Positions 46,782 to 55,595 are shown, numbered from the stretch's first letter. The stretch is 64,000 bases of DNA from Methylocystis sp. MJC1 (GCF_026427715.1 NZ_CP107558.1:2717001-2781000); one strand, 5' to 3'. Numbers and translations: made by a program. Notes: generated by a model from the sequence alone, not told the origin.

Positions 46782-46810
46782 TTGACAGCGCGCGCCGCTC
46801 TCTCTAGATG
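46782..46810 (+). promoter_or_regulatory. sigma-70-type promoter of tRNA-Gln
   Basis: TTGACA (46782-46787), 17 bases, TAGATG (46805-46810); transcription would begin about 20 bases before the tRNA. Confidence 0.75.
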
Positions 46811-46839
46811 ACGTCCCGTCACGGCGACACGCCGACCGT

Positions 46840-46913
46840 TGGGGGATAGTTCAACGGTAGAACAGCGGACTCTGACTCCGTTAATCTTGGTTCGAATCCA
46901 GGTCCCCCAGCCA
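46840..46913 (+). tRNA. tRNA-Gln (anticodon CUG), CCA encoded
   Basis: Acceptor stem TGGGGGA / TCCCCCA, D-loop AGTTCAACGGTAGAAC, anticodon loop CTCTGAC with CTG at the anticodon, T-arm GGTTCGAATCC. Discriminator G at 46910 and encoded CCA at 46911-46913. Its 3' half is shared with the end of the recombinase gene on the opposite strand and forms the left attachment site of the adjacent mobile element. Confidence 0.97.
46881..46913. other. left attachment site (attL region) within tRNA-Gln
   Basis: The last ten codons of the recombinase (ending GDLDSNQD, stop) are read antisense through this stretch, so the element joins the chromosome inside or just beyond the tRNA 3' half. The exact crossover dinucleotide cannot be set without the right end. 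Confidence 0.65.
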
Positions 46914-48449
46914 AACTGAATGCCCAGGCGAATTTAGGGCTTTTCCGCCCTCCGCCTTCTTTGCATTCAGGACAGTTCCTGCAATTAAATCAAATGGTTG
47001 GCGAAACTCGACAGTGAGGTTGCCGTTCTTCCACGTCGAGTTCGAAAGTAGAAAATTCAGCAGTCGCCTTTGCTCCTGCGGCTCCTGCTTGGCGAACAGG
47101 TTCTGGGCGTTGCGGGCGAAATCCACGAATCGCACACCCTCGTCGATGTAGCTCCGATCTGCCGACTCGTGCCGCTTGATCTGATACGCCAGCGAATCGA
47201 GTTCATTGCGCCACGTCTCGGCCATTTGGTCATAGAATGCGCCGGTGATCCGCCCGTCGAGCTTATCGAAATACATGCCACTCAGGCGGTTCTGCAGCCG
47301 ATCAGATTCAGTCCGCAGACGTTTGATGGCCTCTTCGTGCTCCCTCCGCTCGTCGGCGTGGCTTTCCTTAAGGGCCTGAACGACCCAAGCCAACACATCC
47401 TCACCAAAGGTGAGAAGGCCGAGGACGGCCGTGAATTTCTCTGAAATGACCTCCTCCCGCACATAGGGCTCGCCGCATTTTCCCTTAAAGCCGGTGCAGT
47501 GGTAGTAGACGTAGCGGCCCTTCTTGAGCTCGCCGACCAAGGCACAGCCGCAGTGGCCGCAATTTATCAGGCCGGTGAAGGCAAAGTCGCGCTTACTGCC
47601 GCGCAGCTTGCGGGCGTTGCGACCGTCGAGCACGCCCTGGACGCGCTCCCAGAGCTCCCGCGTGACCAAGGGCTGGTGTTTTCCCTTATAGCGCCGACCG
47701 TTCCATTCGAAATCGCCGGTATAGATAAGGTTGCGCAAGATCGCATGAATGTTGCTGACCGGCATGGGTTTACCGGTGCTTGGGTGCCCTAGCCCCGCGG
47801 CATGCGCCTGAACGGCCGCCTCCTTAAGGGACATGGTGCCGGACGCATACCAGCCAAACAGATGGGCAATGACACCGGCGGTTTTCGGATCAGGAGCGAT
47901 GATTTTCTTGCCGTCGGGGCCGATCACGTTGCGATAGCCGCGCGGGGCCTTGGTTGGCCAGATCCCCTGTTCAGCCTTCTCTTGTTGGCCTTTGCGCGCT
48001 TCTTCCGAGAGGTTGTCGATATAGTTCTTCGCCATCAGCACCTTGATGCCGTGAACGAATTTCTCGGAGGATTTCGAGTCGCGTGAGAGAATGATGCCTT
48101 CTTTGACGAGGTGTATTTCGACGTCCAGTTCGTCGATCGTCACCCAGTCCTTGAGGTTGCGATAGAGACGATCTGTCTTCTCGACTAGCACGACGCGAAC
48201 ATCCTCGTGCTTTTTCAAATAGCGGATCATTCCGTCGAAGTTAGTGCGTCCCGTCTGCTTCGCGGTTTCAATGTCGACGTAGTTTTCGACAACCTGTATG
48301 CGGTTCGCCTCGGCGTAACCCTGCAGAAGCTTTTGCTGCGCCGGGATTGAAAAGCCCTCTTTCTCCTGCTCCTTGGAGGAAACGCGCGCGTAGGATACCG
48401 CGCGTACGACGCTGATTTCGGGCTTGTCTTTGAGGCGTGAGCTTTTCAT
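46881..48449 (-). CDS. large serine recombinase (site-specific integrase)
   Basis: 522 residues from the ATG at 48449, which has AGAGGAG just upstream. N-terminal resolvase domain: AVSYARVSSKEQEKEGFSIP with catalytic Ser24, and VVLVEKTDRLYRNLKD. The recombinase domain follows (KAPRGYRNVIGPDGK, LRNLIYTGDFEWNGRRYKGKHQPLV). A zinc ribbon with INCGHCG and YYHCTGFKGKCGEP comes next, then a coiled coil (about 370-430). The protein ends WLGDLDSNQD, encoded by the antisense of tRNA-Gln. It integrates and probably excises the element; 110- and 86-residue neighbours are candidates for the directionality factor. Confidence 0.95.
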   Translation of the reverse strand: MKSSRLKDKPEISVVRAVSYARVSSKEQEKEGFSIPAQQKLLQGYAEANRIQVVENYVDIETAKQTGRTNFDGMIRYLKKHEDVRVVLVEKTDRLYRNLKDWVTIDELDVEIHLVKEGIILSRDSKSSEKFVHGIKVLMAKNYIDNLSEEARKGQQEKAEQGIWPTKAPRGYRNVIGPDGKKIIAPDPKTAGVIAHLFGWYASGTMSLKEAAVQAHAAGLGHPSTGKPMPVSNIHAILRNLIYTGDFEWNGRRYKGKHQPLVTRELWERVQGVLDGRNARKLRGSKRDFAFTGLINCGHCGCALVGELKKGRYVYYHCTGFKGKCGEPYVREEVISEKFTAVLGLLTFGEDVLAWVVQALKESHADERREHEEAIKRLRTESDRLQNRLSGMYFDKLDGRITGAFYDQMAETWRNELDSLAYQIKRHESADRSYIDEGVRFVDFARNAQNLFAKQEPQEQRRLLNFLLSNSTWKNGNLTVEFRQPFDLIAGTVLNAKKAEGGKALNSPGHSVWLGDLDSNQD

Positions 48450-48521
48450 GGGCTCCTCTGGGCGCAAGTTATGACGGAGCCCCATCAGTCTGCCGCTAAC
48501 GTGGCCGCAGAGCAATGAAAT

Positions 48522-48854
48522 TCATACGGGAGTGATGATCGGAACAGGTTGCGTTTCCCCGTTGGTCCTCGCGCGTTTGGGGTTGCCGCATTTGCTTGCT
48601 TGCGCTTGTTCGGCGCGGTCCCATTCCTGCAAGATGCGGAAGAAGCCGGTCATATTCTCGATGATCTCACGCCCATCCTCGCGGTTGAGCGGGCGGGTTG
48701 TCCGCTCCTGCCAAAAAGCAATTGTCTGATCGATAAGCTCGCGATTTTCGCCAAGTGCCCCGCTGACCGGAAAGTAGGTGCGAGGCCGCGCATCAACCTT
48801 TGCCGTGCGGCTGCGGTTGCGGTGCTTTCGCCGAAGGGTGCGGGGCTTCGCCAT
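48522..48854 (-). CDS. hypothetical protein next to the recombinase
   Basis: 110 residues from the ATG at 48854, with AAAGGAG seven bases upstream. The N-terminus is strongly basic (KPRTLRRKHRNRSRTAK), suggesting nucleic-acid contact. The middle has ENRELIDQTIAFWQERTTRPLNREDGREIIENMTGFFRIL in overlapping helical segments. It is upstream of the recombinase on the same strand, 72 bases apart, probably co-transcribed. Similar short proteins sit beside recombinases on other alphaproteobacterial elements as far as I recall. No function assigned. Confidence 0.72.
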   Translation of the reverse strand: MAKPRTLRRKHRNRSRTAKVDARPRTYFPVSGALGENRELIDQTIAFWQERTTRPLNREDGREIIENMTGFFRILQEWDRAEQAQASKCGNPKRARTNGETQPVPIITPV

Positions 48855-49118
48855 GTTGCTCCTTTCGAGCAAGATTATCGGCGAGCGCGCTTCCAATGCT
48901 TTCGGAAACTATTGGAAAACAATAGATTTCAGTACGGTGGCGATCGGGTCGAGGATGTCACGAACGCTGCAAGCTCTTGGCGGCGGTCAACACACTCCGC
49001 TCGTCATGACCAATCTTTCCCATTCCTTCCGATTGGCTTCCACGCAAAGCGCCATATCATGGTGTTCGCGGCAGCCTTATAGGCTGCTTTGGCGTGCTGC
49101 GCTGTGAAGGACCGTCAA

Positions 49119-49379
49119 ATGAGCGACCAGGAGTCGGATTTCGCCCACGATCTGCTGCGTGGGGCCGATGAAATTGCGGAATTCCTTTTTGGATCAAGGT
49201 CTTTACGACGCAAAGTGTATCATATCGCCCAGACATCGAACGTGCCTACCTTCAAGCTCGGCTCGATGATCTGCGCCCGTAAGAGCGTGTTGCTGGCCTG
49301 GGTGGCTTCGCAAGAGCAGAGGCACGCCAATGACAATCACGATCCCGCGGAAAAGGCGGCAAAGGTCGGCAACCTTTAG
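49119..49379 (+). CDS. small HTH DNA-binding protein (AlpA/excisionase-like), copy 1
   Basis: 86 residues from the ATG at 49119 (another in-frame ATG at 49089). DLLRGADEIAEFLFGSRSLRR and KVYHIAQTSNVPTFKLGSMICARKSVLLAWV form an excisionase-type winged HTH: first helix of ADEIAEFL, recognition segment before VPTFKLG, and wing-to-helix ICARKSVL. Its paralogue starts 236 bases downstream. Could regulate the element or act as recombination directionality factor. Confidence 0.78.
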   Translation: MSDQESDFAHDLLRGADEIAEFLFGSRSLRRKVYHIAQTSNVPTFKLGSMICARKSVLLAWVASQEQRHANDNHDPAEKAAKVGNL

Positions 49380-49614
49380 CATCGGTCCAGTTCCCGATTG
49401 ACTTCGAAGGCCGCAAAGAACAAAATAGGAACCTTCCTTCGGTCCCTCCGAAAGGGACATGCATAATGGATTGCGACGCTACTCATTAAACGAGTGCTCG
49501 GCCCCTCGGGTCAGCCTCAGTCGGGTTCAAGGCAAGCAACTCCCATCTGCGCCGCCGCGGGAACGCCCTCGCATCAGCGCCGGGCTAATCAACAGCAGCT
49601 TTGGGAGATGAAAC

Positions 49615-49866
49615 ATGGACCAGCACGCCGGACCAAACAATAACGCACCAGAACTTGCGGATGATATACTTCATGGAGCGGATGAAATTGCTGAATTTAT
49701 CTTCGGTAAGAAATCGAGTCGACGCAAGGTATACTATTTAAGTGAATGCACTCGTTTACCTGTTTTCCGTTTGGGATCGATGCTTTGTGCGCGTAAGTCC
49801 GTGATCAAGGGCTGGATCGCGGGGCAGGAGAATAGAGCATTGCCGCCGCATAATCAGAATCCGTGA
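49615..49866 (+). CDS. small HTH DNA-binding protein (AlpA/excisionase-like), copy 2
   Basis: 83 residues with GGGAG before the ATG. Same fold and close sequence to copy 1: DDILHGADEIAEFIFGKKSSRRKVYYLSE..., LPVFRLGSMLCARKSVIKGWIAG. N- and C-terminal tails differ, and its codon use is more AT-rich than copy 1, so it is either an old duplication or a separate acquisition. It ends 19 bases from the convergent end of the STAND ATPase gene. Confidence 0.78.
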   Translation: MDQHAGPNNNAPELADDILHGADEIAEFIFGKKSSRRKVYYLSECTRLPVFRLGSMLCARKSVIKGWIAGQENRALPPHNQNP

Positions 49867-49885
49867 GCTTGGGAGCTCCGTACAT

Positions 49886-52741
49886 TTACTTGAGAAGCTC
49901 TTCGATTTCGGCAAGGGTAGCGCGTGCCGATTTGAGCCAGACATGTCCTTCAGTAACTTTTCGCTCAAGCAACCCAATGGCTTCCTGGAGAAACCGCTTG
50001 CCCTTCTCGATATGTTTCGTGCGGTCGGTCGACGCAATCCAGATTTTTGCAAGCAGCCAGCGGCTGTGGGCCCTGTCGGGGTGCTCCTCTGCGCACGCGC
50101 TCTCGCGAAGAGCGAAGGCTTGCTGGGCGAGGTCTTCAGCATCGACGAGCCGGTTCTGATAAAGCCTCACCTCGGCTAAGCCCGCGAGCGCACGGGCATA
50201 CCGGGGATGTTTCTCCAGGCTTTTCATGCGCTCGCGCACCTGCTCAAAATAGAATTCGGCTTCGTCCAAACGCTTCTGCTCCATGCGGAGAAGGCCAAGG
50301 CTGGTGAGCGTGTTAATGGTTTCGGCATGTTCTGGCCCGAGTGTGTCTTCGCGCATTTTGCGAACATGCTGAAGTTCTTTGTCGGCTTCTTCATAGCGCC
50401 CAAGTCGCAGATAAATTTGTCCTGTGTTGTAAATCAATGCGGCTAGGACGGCATGTTGTTGTCCTTCCATTTTGTCGCGATTGCGCAGACAATGCGAAAG
50501 TCCTTCCTCGTAGCGGCCAGCGCAGAGACACATCCACCCCATCGTGACGAAGGGGTCGGTCCTCGCTACATATTCGGAAGCCGGCACGTTTGCGCGCACT
50601 GCGCATGCTCTGGTCAGAAAAATTTCGGCCCGCTTGTAGTGACCTTCATACACTTCAAGCCAGCCAATGCGATGTAGCGTTTCTGCCGTATCGAAATGGT
50701 CCTTGCCTAAAGCTTTTTTCCTAATCGCAAGGGCTTTCAAGAAATATGGTCGGGCAGCTTTATATCTGCCCATGGTCACGCATAACCAGCCTATTCCATG
50801 ATTCGTCATGCCGACGATGGGATCGAAAGGATCAACGATAGCCTTCGATGTGTCCAATGCGCGCGTATAGAACTTCATTGCTTGATCGTAATCGCCGATT
50901 GCTCCATGCTGATATTGACCTAACAGATTTAGCAAATAGACAACTTTATTTTTTTGCGCATTCTTGGGAAGCGGATTGTCGAACACCAAGTATCTTGCAT
51001 GGATGTCCAGGTGGCGTACACCGGGCCACACGGCCGGATTAGTGAAAACCTCGTTTGGATATGCTTCGACCAAGGCTGCAATAAGCCGGCATCGAATTTC
51101 GTCCTGTTGCGCGGGAGATTGCTGGAACATAACAATTTCGCGGATTAGACGATGAAACCAAATGCAATTAGGACGATAGGATGCGTCGCGTTCATCCTCA
51201 ATTTGCTTAAAGTAGATAACTGCAAACCTGCGCAATTTGGCGACAGCATCGTCGATGTCCAAGTCTCCCATGGACACGAACGGCTTACCTAATGTCGAGC
51301 GGGCTTGTTTAAATATAGATATCGGAATGGGTGCTGAAGCGAATTGGGCTGCATAGTTTAGAAGGACTTTGGGCCCTTCGTCGATACCGCCATTTTCGTT
51401 CGTTGTCGCCTGAGCGGACGCGAGTTCGAAGGTGCCCGCTACGGTGCGTAAGTATCGTTGCTCTTCGTCGGAATGATAACCAGCCGCCAAATACCTGCTA
51501 TTTTGAAGCAATTTGGCCTTCGCCGCAGCAAGTTTTTTAAGATAGGTATCGAAGTTATCACCACATTCGTCACAATATGCTGCTACCTGCGCAAGTGCCA
51601 ATGGCAGGCCGCCGAGCTCGTGAGACAGGGCTTCCGCAAACGCGCGCTCCTCTTCCGGCTTTTTGAGGCGTGTGAGTAGGTAGTCTCCTCCTACGGTTGG
51701 TGACCAAACATCGATCTCAATAGGGTTGGCAATCTCCCCCCATGCGTGTGAATTTGAGGTAATGATAACGTGCACCGCTTCGTTTACGGGCAAGAACTCT
51801 AGTATGAAATCTTTATCGAGCGCGTTGTCAAAGACGAGCAGGATGCGCTCGTTCACCTTGTTCAGGCGGCTCATCACTGTGACGATGGCGTCTTTCTCAT
51901 TAATTTCATCGACGATCCATTGAAGTTGCCGTCCAAGTGAAACAAGCGCGCTCCTAATGCCGTCGGTTAGTTGAGCGTCGATCCACCAGGCGGTGAGATA
52001 CCGGGCACCATGGCGATTTGCATAAGCGGCAGCGAGCGTTGTCTTGCCAACGCCGCGCAGTCCGTGGAGTGCGGTGATCGCAACGCGACCGCGCGAAGAT
52101 GAGAGGGCCGACGAAATGCGCTCAATTGAATCTTCGCGCCCAATGCAACGGGACATAAACGGGATATTTGCTCCAGGAGCATGATCCTCGCAGCGATTAG
52201 CGACGGAAGAGGCATCTCCGCCACCCGGCTGAACTGGGCTTCGTTCCCACTCGTTAGTGGGCGTTATGGACGACTGGGTGTTTTGATCGCCATCCTGAGG
52301 AGAGAGAGGGGGGGCAGCAGTAGTGCGGTTATTTGGAATGAATGGCTTATTCCCTACGACTGCGTCCAGTGCGTTTTCAAGAAATGTAAGCCAGGGCCCT
52401 GACGACTCCGTGAACGCTGTTTCATCATGATAAAGGCAGAGTTCTCGCAGAGTCGCTTGGATGCACTGAATATTGGATGTTTTAATCGGGGCGTTACCAG
52501 CGACAAGGTAGTTATAATAGTTATCATCCGGAAAGCCAAAAAGCCTTTCATAGGTCGCTCTAGCTGTAGGCCTGAAGCTACGAGCTATCGAGCGGTTAAC
52601 AATTTTCTTTACATGAACATCATAAATCTCTCTTAATTTACCTTCTCTCCATTGCTTTTGAACTGCGAGCGTTCGCATCGCAGAGATAATTGTAATGATA
52701 TACGCGCGTAATTTGTCTCCATCCTTCTGCGCATCAGACAT
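49886..52741 (-). CDS. STAND NTPase: unknown N-terminal domain, NB-ARC, TPR array
   Basis: 951 residues. Residues 1-130 form an unrecognised mostly helical domain (with WREGKLREIYDVHVKK and ATYERLFGFPDDNYYNYL); about 130-195 is a Pro/Ser-rich linker. The NB-ARC ATPase has Walker A GLRGVGKTT (227-235), Walker B ILLVFDN (300-306), an ITSN sensor near 327-330, and GLPLAL at 378-383. A winged-helix-like part follows. From about 640 on, at least seven tetratricopeptide repeats are visible (DYDQAMKFYTRALD, RYKAARPYFLKALAIRKKAL, RYEEADKELQHVRKMRE). Relatives are signalling or immunity switches: the TPRs sense, the N-terminus acts. Phage defence is plausible but unproven; no effector motif is recognisable. 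Confidence 0.88.
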   Translation of the reverse strand: MSDAQKDGDKLRAYIITIISAMRTLAVQKQWREGKLREIYDVHVKKIVNRSIARSFRPTARATYERLFGFPDDNYYNYLVAGNAPIKTSNIQCIQATLRELCLYHDETAFTESSGPWLTFLENALDAVVGNKPFIPNNRTTAAPPLSPQDGDQNTQSSITPTNEWERSPVQPGGGDASSVANRCEDHAPGANIPFMSRCIGREDSIERISSALSSSRGRVAITALHGLRGVGKTTLAAAYANRHGARYLTAWWIDAQLTDGIRSALVSLGRQLQWIVDEINEKDAIVTVMSRLNKVNERILLVFDNALDKDFILEFLPVNEAVHVIITSNSHAWGEIANPIEIDVWSPTVGGDYLLTRLKKPEEERAFAEALSHELGGLPLALAQVAAYCDECGDNFDTYLKKLAAAKAKLLQNSRYLAAGYHSDEEQRYLRTVAGTFELASAQATTNENGGIDEGPKVLLNYAAQFASAPIPISIFKQARSTLGKPFVSMGDLDIDDAVAKLRRFAVIYFKQIEDERDASYRPNCIWFHRLIREIVMFQQSPAQQDEIRCRLIAALVEAYPNEVFTNPAVWPGVRHLDIHARYLVFDNPLPKNAQKNKVVYLLNLLGQYQHGAIGDYDQAMKFYTRALDTSKAIVDPFDPIVGMTNHGIGWLCVTMGRYKAARPYFLKALAIRKKALGKDHFDTAETLHRIGWLEVYEGHYKRAEIFLTRACAVRANVPASEYVARTDPFVTMGWMCLCAGRYEEGLSHCLRNRDKMEGQQHAVLAALIYNTGQIYLRLGRYEEADKELQHVRKMREDTLGPEHAETINTLTSLGLLRMEQKRLDEAEFYFEQVRERMKSLEKHPRYARALAGLAEVRLYQNRLVDAEDLAQQAFALRESACAEEHPDRAHSRWLLAKIWIASTDRTKHIEKGKRFLQEAIGLLERKVTEGHVWLKSARATLAEIEELLK

Positions 52742-52921
52742 GAACCTTTCCCCATCCCTAAGCTCATTAACTCTATCAGCCCTCTAGGCGCGGGGCGCAA
52801 GGGGGGGGGCTGATACTTGGAAGGGAGTTTATGGGAAAGTTTGGGAGGCAGACAATATTCGCTATACATTAAATACGCAGCAATATAATATTTCGTAGAT
52901 AAATATTATTTATGGCTGCCG

Positions 52922-53413
52922 ATGAAAGCGAGACGATTACTTCGAGAAACAGATTTGGAAACGGGCGTCGCCGTATCGGAGGCGTACCGGTTGAATGGTA
53001 GACTCCATCGTGATCCGAACGAAGGACCAGCATTTATTGTCCGCAATCCCGCGACCGGTCTTCTCGTCAAGCAGCGCTATTACTGGCATGGCCGCCTACA
53101 TCGTCCGAACGGACCTGCCAGAAGAGCGTACGACGAAAATGGGATGCTCCTTTATGAACAGTATTATTGCCACGGCGTGATGAATCGTGATCCTGGCCAG
53201 GGCCCAGCTTGGATCGAACGTCAGGTGGATGGTTCACTAACCGGTTATTACGTCGTCAATGACAAACTCTTACGTGAGGCTCCCGCGAGCCCGTCTGATT
53301 TGACTCCTTTCGTTAATTCGGGGGCCGAACACGATGCTGATTCTCGTGGCGATCAGATCCCTTTGAGGTCACCGCAGCCGCGGAAGGGACCGGAACCGGG
53401 ACCGGCGGTTTAA
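52922..53413 (+). CDS. MORN-like repeat protein
   Basis: 163 residues. Four related units of about 23-27 residues carry a YYxHGxLHRxxxxGPA-type core: AYRLNGRLHRDPNEGPAFIV, YYWHGRLHRPNGPARRAYDE, YYCHGVMNRDPGQGPAWIE and YYVVNDKLLREAP. This is the NGxLHRxxGPA variant of MORN-type repeats, known to me from giant viruses and some intracellular bacteria. The C-terminal 45 residues are Pro-rich and disordered. No signal peptide. Divergent from the STAND gene with 180 bases between. The start has only a weak ribosome binding site. Confidence 0.7.
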   Translation: MKARRLLRETDLETGVAVSEAYRLNGRLHRDPNEGPAFIVRNPATGLLVKQRYYWHGRLHRPNGPARRAYDENGMLLYEQYYCHGVMNRDPGQGPAWIERQVDGSLTGYYVVNDKLLREAPASPSDLTPFVNSGAEHDADSRGDQIPLRSPQPRKGPEPGPAV

Positions 53414-53611
53414 AAAGGCTACTCGTCGTCTTACTGCCCTACTGGGGTTTATACCGGAAATACGGCAGCCTTTACTGCCTTTTCGTCGTTGACCCTACCG
53501 TTCTACCACTGGTCCACTGATTATCGACGCTGGTTAGCGGCCAGCGCTCAATTCACCAAACCGACGTCAGCCACCGCGGAATCTGATTCCCTGGAACGGG
53601 AGAGATTTGTC

Positions 53612-53812
53612 ATGAACGCTCCTCTTCATCCTAACGAACTGCCGCCGTCTTCCACGGAATCCGTGGAGCATTCCGTTTGCCCGACCTGTGGGCGTCTGGT
53701 CGTCGCTCCAAAAAGCGACATGCCGTACTCCCCTGAGAAAACTGCGGCCGTGATTTCCGCCAACCCGGACGATGTTTCCAGCAGCGTCTACGCGGCATGG
53801 GATGGCGATTAG
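53612..53812 (+). CDS. small hypothetical protein with CPTCG motif
   Basis: 66 residues from the ATG at 53612, with CGGGAGAGA upstream; an upstream in-frame start at 53489 looks non-coding. One Cys pair (SVCPTCGRLVV) resembles half of a zinc ribbon; the rest is polar. It lies 118 bases before the DUF4407 gene on the same strand and may be co-transcribed with it. No known family. Confidence 0.55.
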   Translation: MNAPLHPNELPPSSTESVEHSVCPTCGRLVVAPKSDMPYSPEKTAAVISANPDDVSSSVYAAWDGD

Positions 53813-53930
53813 ACAATTCCATGCGATGAACGCGCGCTTCCGAGCTCCAAGCTCGGAAGCGAATTTCTTCGGTTTTCCCACAGTTGAGCAATCTTCCTAA
53901 AGAGAAGAGTGAAAAGAGAGGATGGCATCC

Positions 53931-55442
53931 ATGGATATGCCGGACCCTCACGCATTCAAGGCTAACCCGTTTGACAGGCTCTGGCTCAAAATCACGGGCG
54001 TTTCCCGAGACGTTCTCCAAAAATGTCCCCTCCACGACTGGGAAAATGTCCGGGCGATCGGCGAAATAATGCTCTGCACCTGGATTTACCAAGCGGCGCT
54101 GTTTTCCATCGTCGCACATCGCTTGTTCGCGACACCCGGACAAATCCGCCCCGAACTCATTTTGATCGCAATGTTCTTCGCGACCTTCATCATGCTGATT
54201 GACAGCTACATGGTGATGCGATCGGGCTGGCACTTAAGCGGCATTTCCGAGCTGAAGCGCGGCGGCGGGATAGATATTTCGGGTGGGACCTGGGCGCGGA
54301 TCAAGGCTGGATTCTTCCTGCTGATCCGTATCGGGTTGTCGGTTGCCTTGGCGCAGCTGACGGCGGTCTTTCTATCCCTCCTCATTTTTAGCAGCGACAT
54401 CGACGCGCGGGTGGGCGCGGATTGGCGGCAAGCCAACGCAGTGCTGGTCCCGGGGGCGGCTGAACTTGTCGATTCCGAGATTACCCGTGCAACCGAAGCC
54501 GTCAATGCACAGGTAGAGCGGGTCGCCCATCTCGCCGCGCAGGTCGAAACCCTTCGCCAGAGCGAAATCGACCCCTCCGCCGCTTATACCCAGCCGGCGC
54601 AGCAGGAAGTCGCTCAACTGCTTGCCCAGAAGGCCAAAGCCGAGGAGGATTTGCGCAACGCCGAAAAATTCGCCGCCGATGAGTTGGCGGGCATCAAGGC
54701 CTCTCCGGGCAATTCCGGGCAAGCCGGCAGCGGGCCGCGCCGCCGGGCGGCGATGGAGCAGATCGGCAATGCCCGCGCGCATGCGCAAGAAACAGCCCGC
54801 GCCCTTGAGGCCGCGCGCGCTCGGCTTGAGGCGCAGCGTGAGAAGCATAAAACCGGCGGCGAGACGATGCGGCAGCAAGCGCGCGACCAGTTGCCCACCT
54901 TTGAAAAAACGCTGGCGGGTGAAAACGCCAGACTAGTCGCGTTGAAGGAGGAGCTTTCGCGCCTGACGCAAGGACGTGGCGACGCTATCCGTGCTGCGAT
55001 CGAAACGGCCCCCAATCACGTGCCGCTCGATAATGGGTTGCTCGCGCAGATCACAGTGCTCGAACATATGGCGCAGGCCCATTCCAAGATTGCCGTGGTC
55101 ATTATCCTGATCGACGTGGTGTCGTTCGGCTTTGAGCTCGCATCGGTGCTGGCCAAGGTAACGAGCTACGTGCCGACGACCTACGCCATGTTACTGGCGC
55201 GCGACGCGTTTGTCGGCGCTGTGCATATGGCCGACGACATTGAAGCTGAGGTGAATCCGCCGTCGCAGGACGATCCCGCGCCGATTGACATCATGGCCCC
55301 GAAGTTCGCCAACGATAATCGGCCGCTGAACGGGCAAGCCGTGGGGCAAAATCCATTTGGTGATTTCGATGATCCACCGCCGACGCCCCCCAAGCGCCCA
55401 CGCGGGCGGCCGCGCAAGAATCCGCCCCCTGCTGCGGCTTAA
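53931..55442 (+). CDS. DUF4407-type membrane protein with long coiled coil
   Basis: About 503 residues. I start at the ATG at 53931 because GAGAGG lies 9 bases upstream; an ATG at 53922 directly abuts that motif. Three membrane helices in the first 160 residues (LCTWIYQAALFSIVAH, ILIAMFFATFIMLIDS, LIRIGLSVALAQLTAVFLSL), then an Ala/Glu/Arg-rich coiled coil from about 180 to 345. A fourth helix follows (IAVVIILIDVVSFGFELASV) and a Pro-rich C-terminal tail. This topology is the DUF4407 plan. Function unknown; members occur on conjugative elements. It overlaps the tiny convergent gene at 55439. Confidence 0.82.
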   Translation: MDMPDPHAFKANPFDRLWLKITGVSRDVLQKCPLHDWENVRAIGEIMLCTWIYQAALFSIVAHRLFATPGQIRPELILIAMFFATFIMLIDSYMVMRSGWHLSGISELKRGGGIDISGGTWARIKAGFFLLIRIGLSVALAQLTAVFLSLLIFSSDIDARVGADWRQANAVLVPGAAELVDSEITRATEAVNAQVERVAHLAAQVETLRQSEIDPSAAYTQPAQQEVAQLLAQKAKAEEDLRNAEKFAADELAGIKASPGNSGQAGSGPRRRAAMEQIGNARAHAQETARALEAARARLEAQREKHKTGGETMRQQARDQLPTFEKTLAGENARLVALKEELSRLTQGRGDAIRAAIETAPNHVPLDNGLLAQITVLEHMAQAHSKIAVVIILIDVVSFGFELASVLAKVTSYVPTTYAMLLARDAFVGAVHMADDIEAEVNPPSQDDPAPIDIMAPKFANDNRPLNGQAVGQNPFGDFDDPPPTPPKRPRGRPRKNPPPAAA

Positions 55443-55543
55443 AAGCCTTTGCCGGCAAGGAAAGACAGCAAGGCAATCAGCCCGGCAAAGGCCATTGTCA
55501 GATAAAGGATCTGAAGTGCTTTGCTTCGGTTATTGAGGGCCAT
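55439..55543 (-). CDS. 34-residue single-pass membrane peptide
   Basis: MALNNRSKALQILYLTMAFA continues into GLIALLSFLAGKGF: short basic N-terminus, one membrane helix, basic end. TAGGAG lies seven bases upstream of the ATG at 55543. Its stop overlaps the 3' end of the DUF4407 gene. It is the last gene of the minus-strand relaxase block. Too short for any similarity-based assignment. Confidence 0.55.
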   Translation of the reverse strand: MALNNRSKALQILYLTMAFAGLIALLSFLAGKGF

Positions 55544-55595
55544 TTTAATCTCCTAAATTAAGGAACAGCGCCGCCTTCGGGCGGCAATTGTTTCG

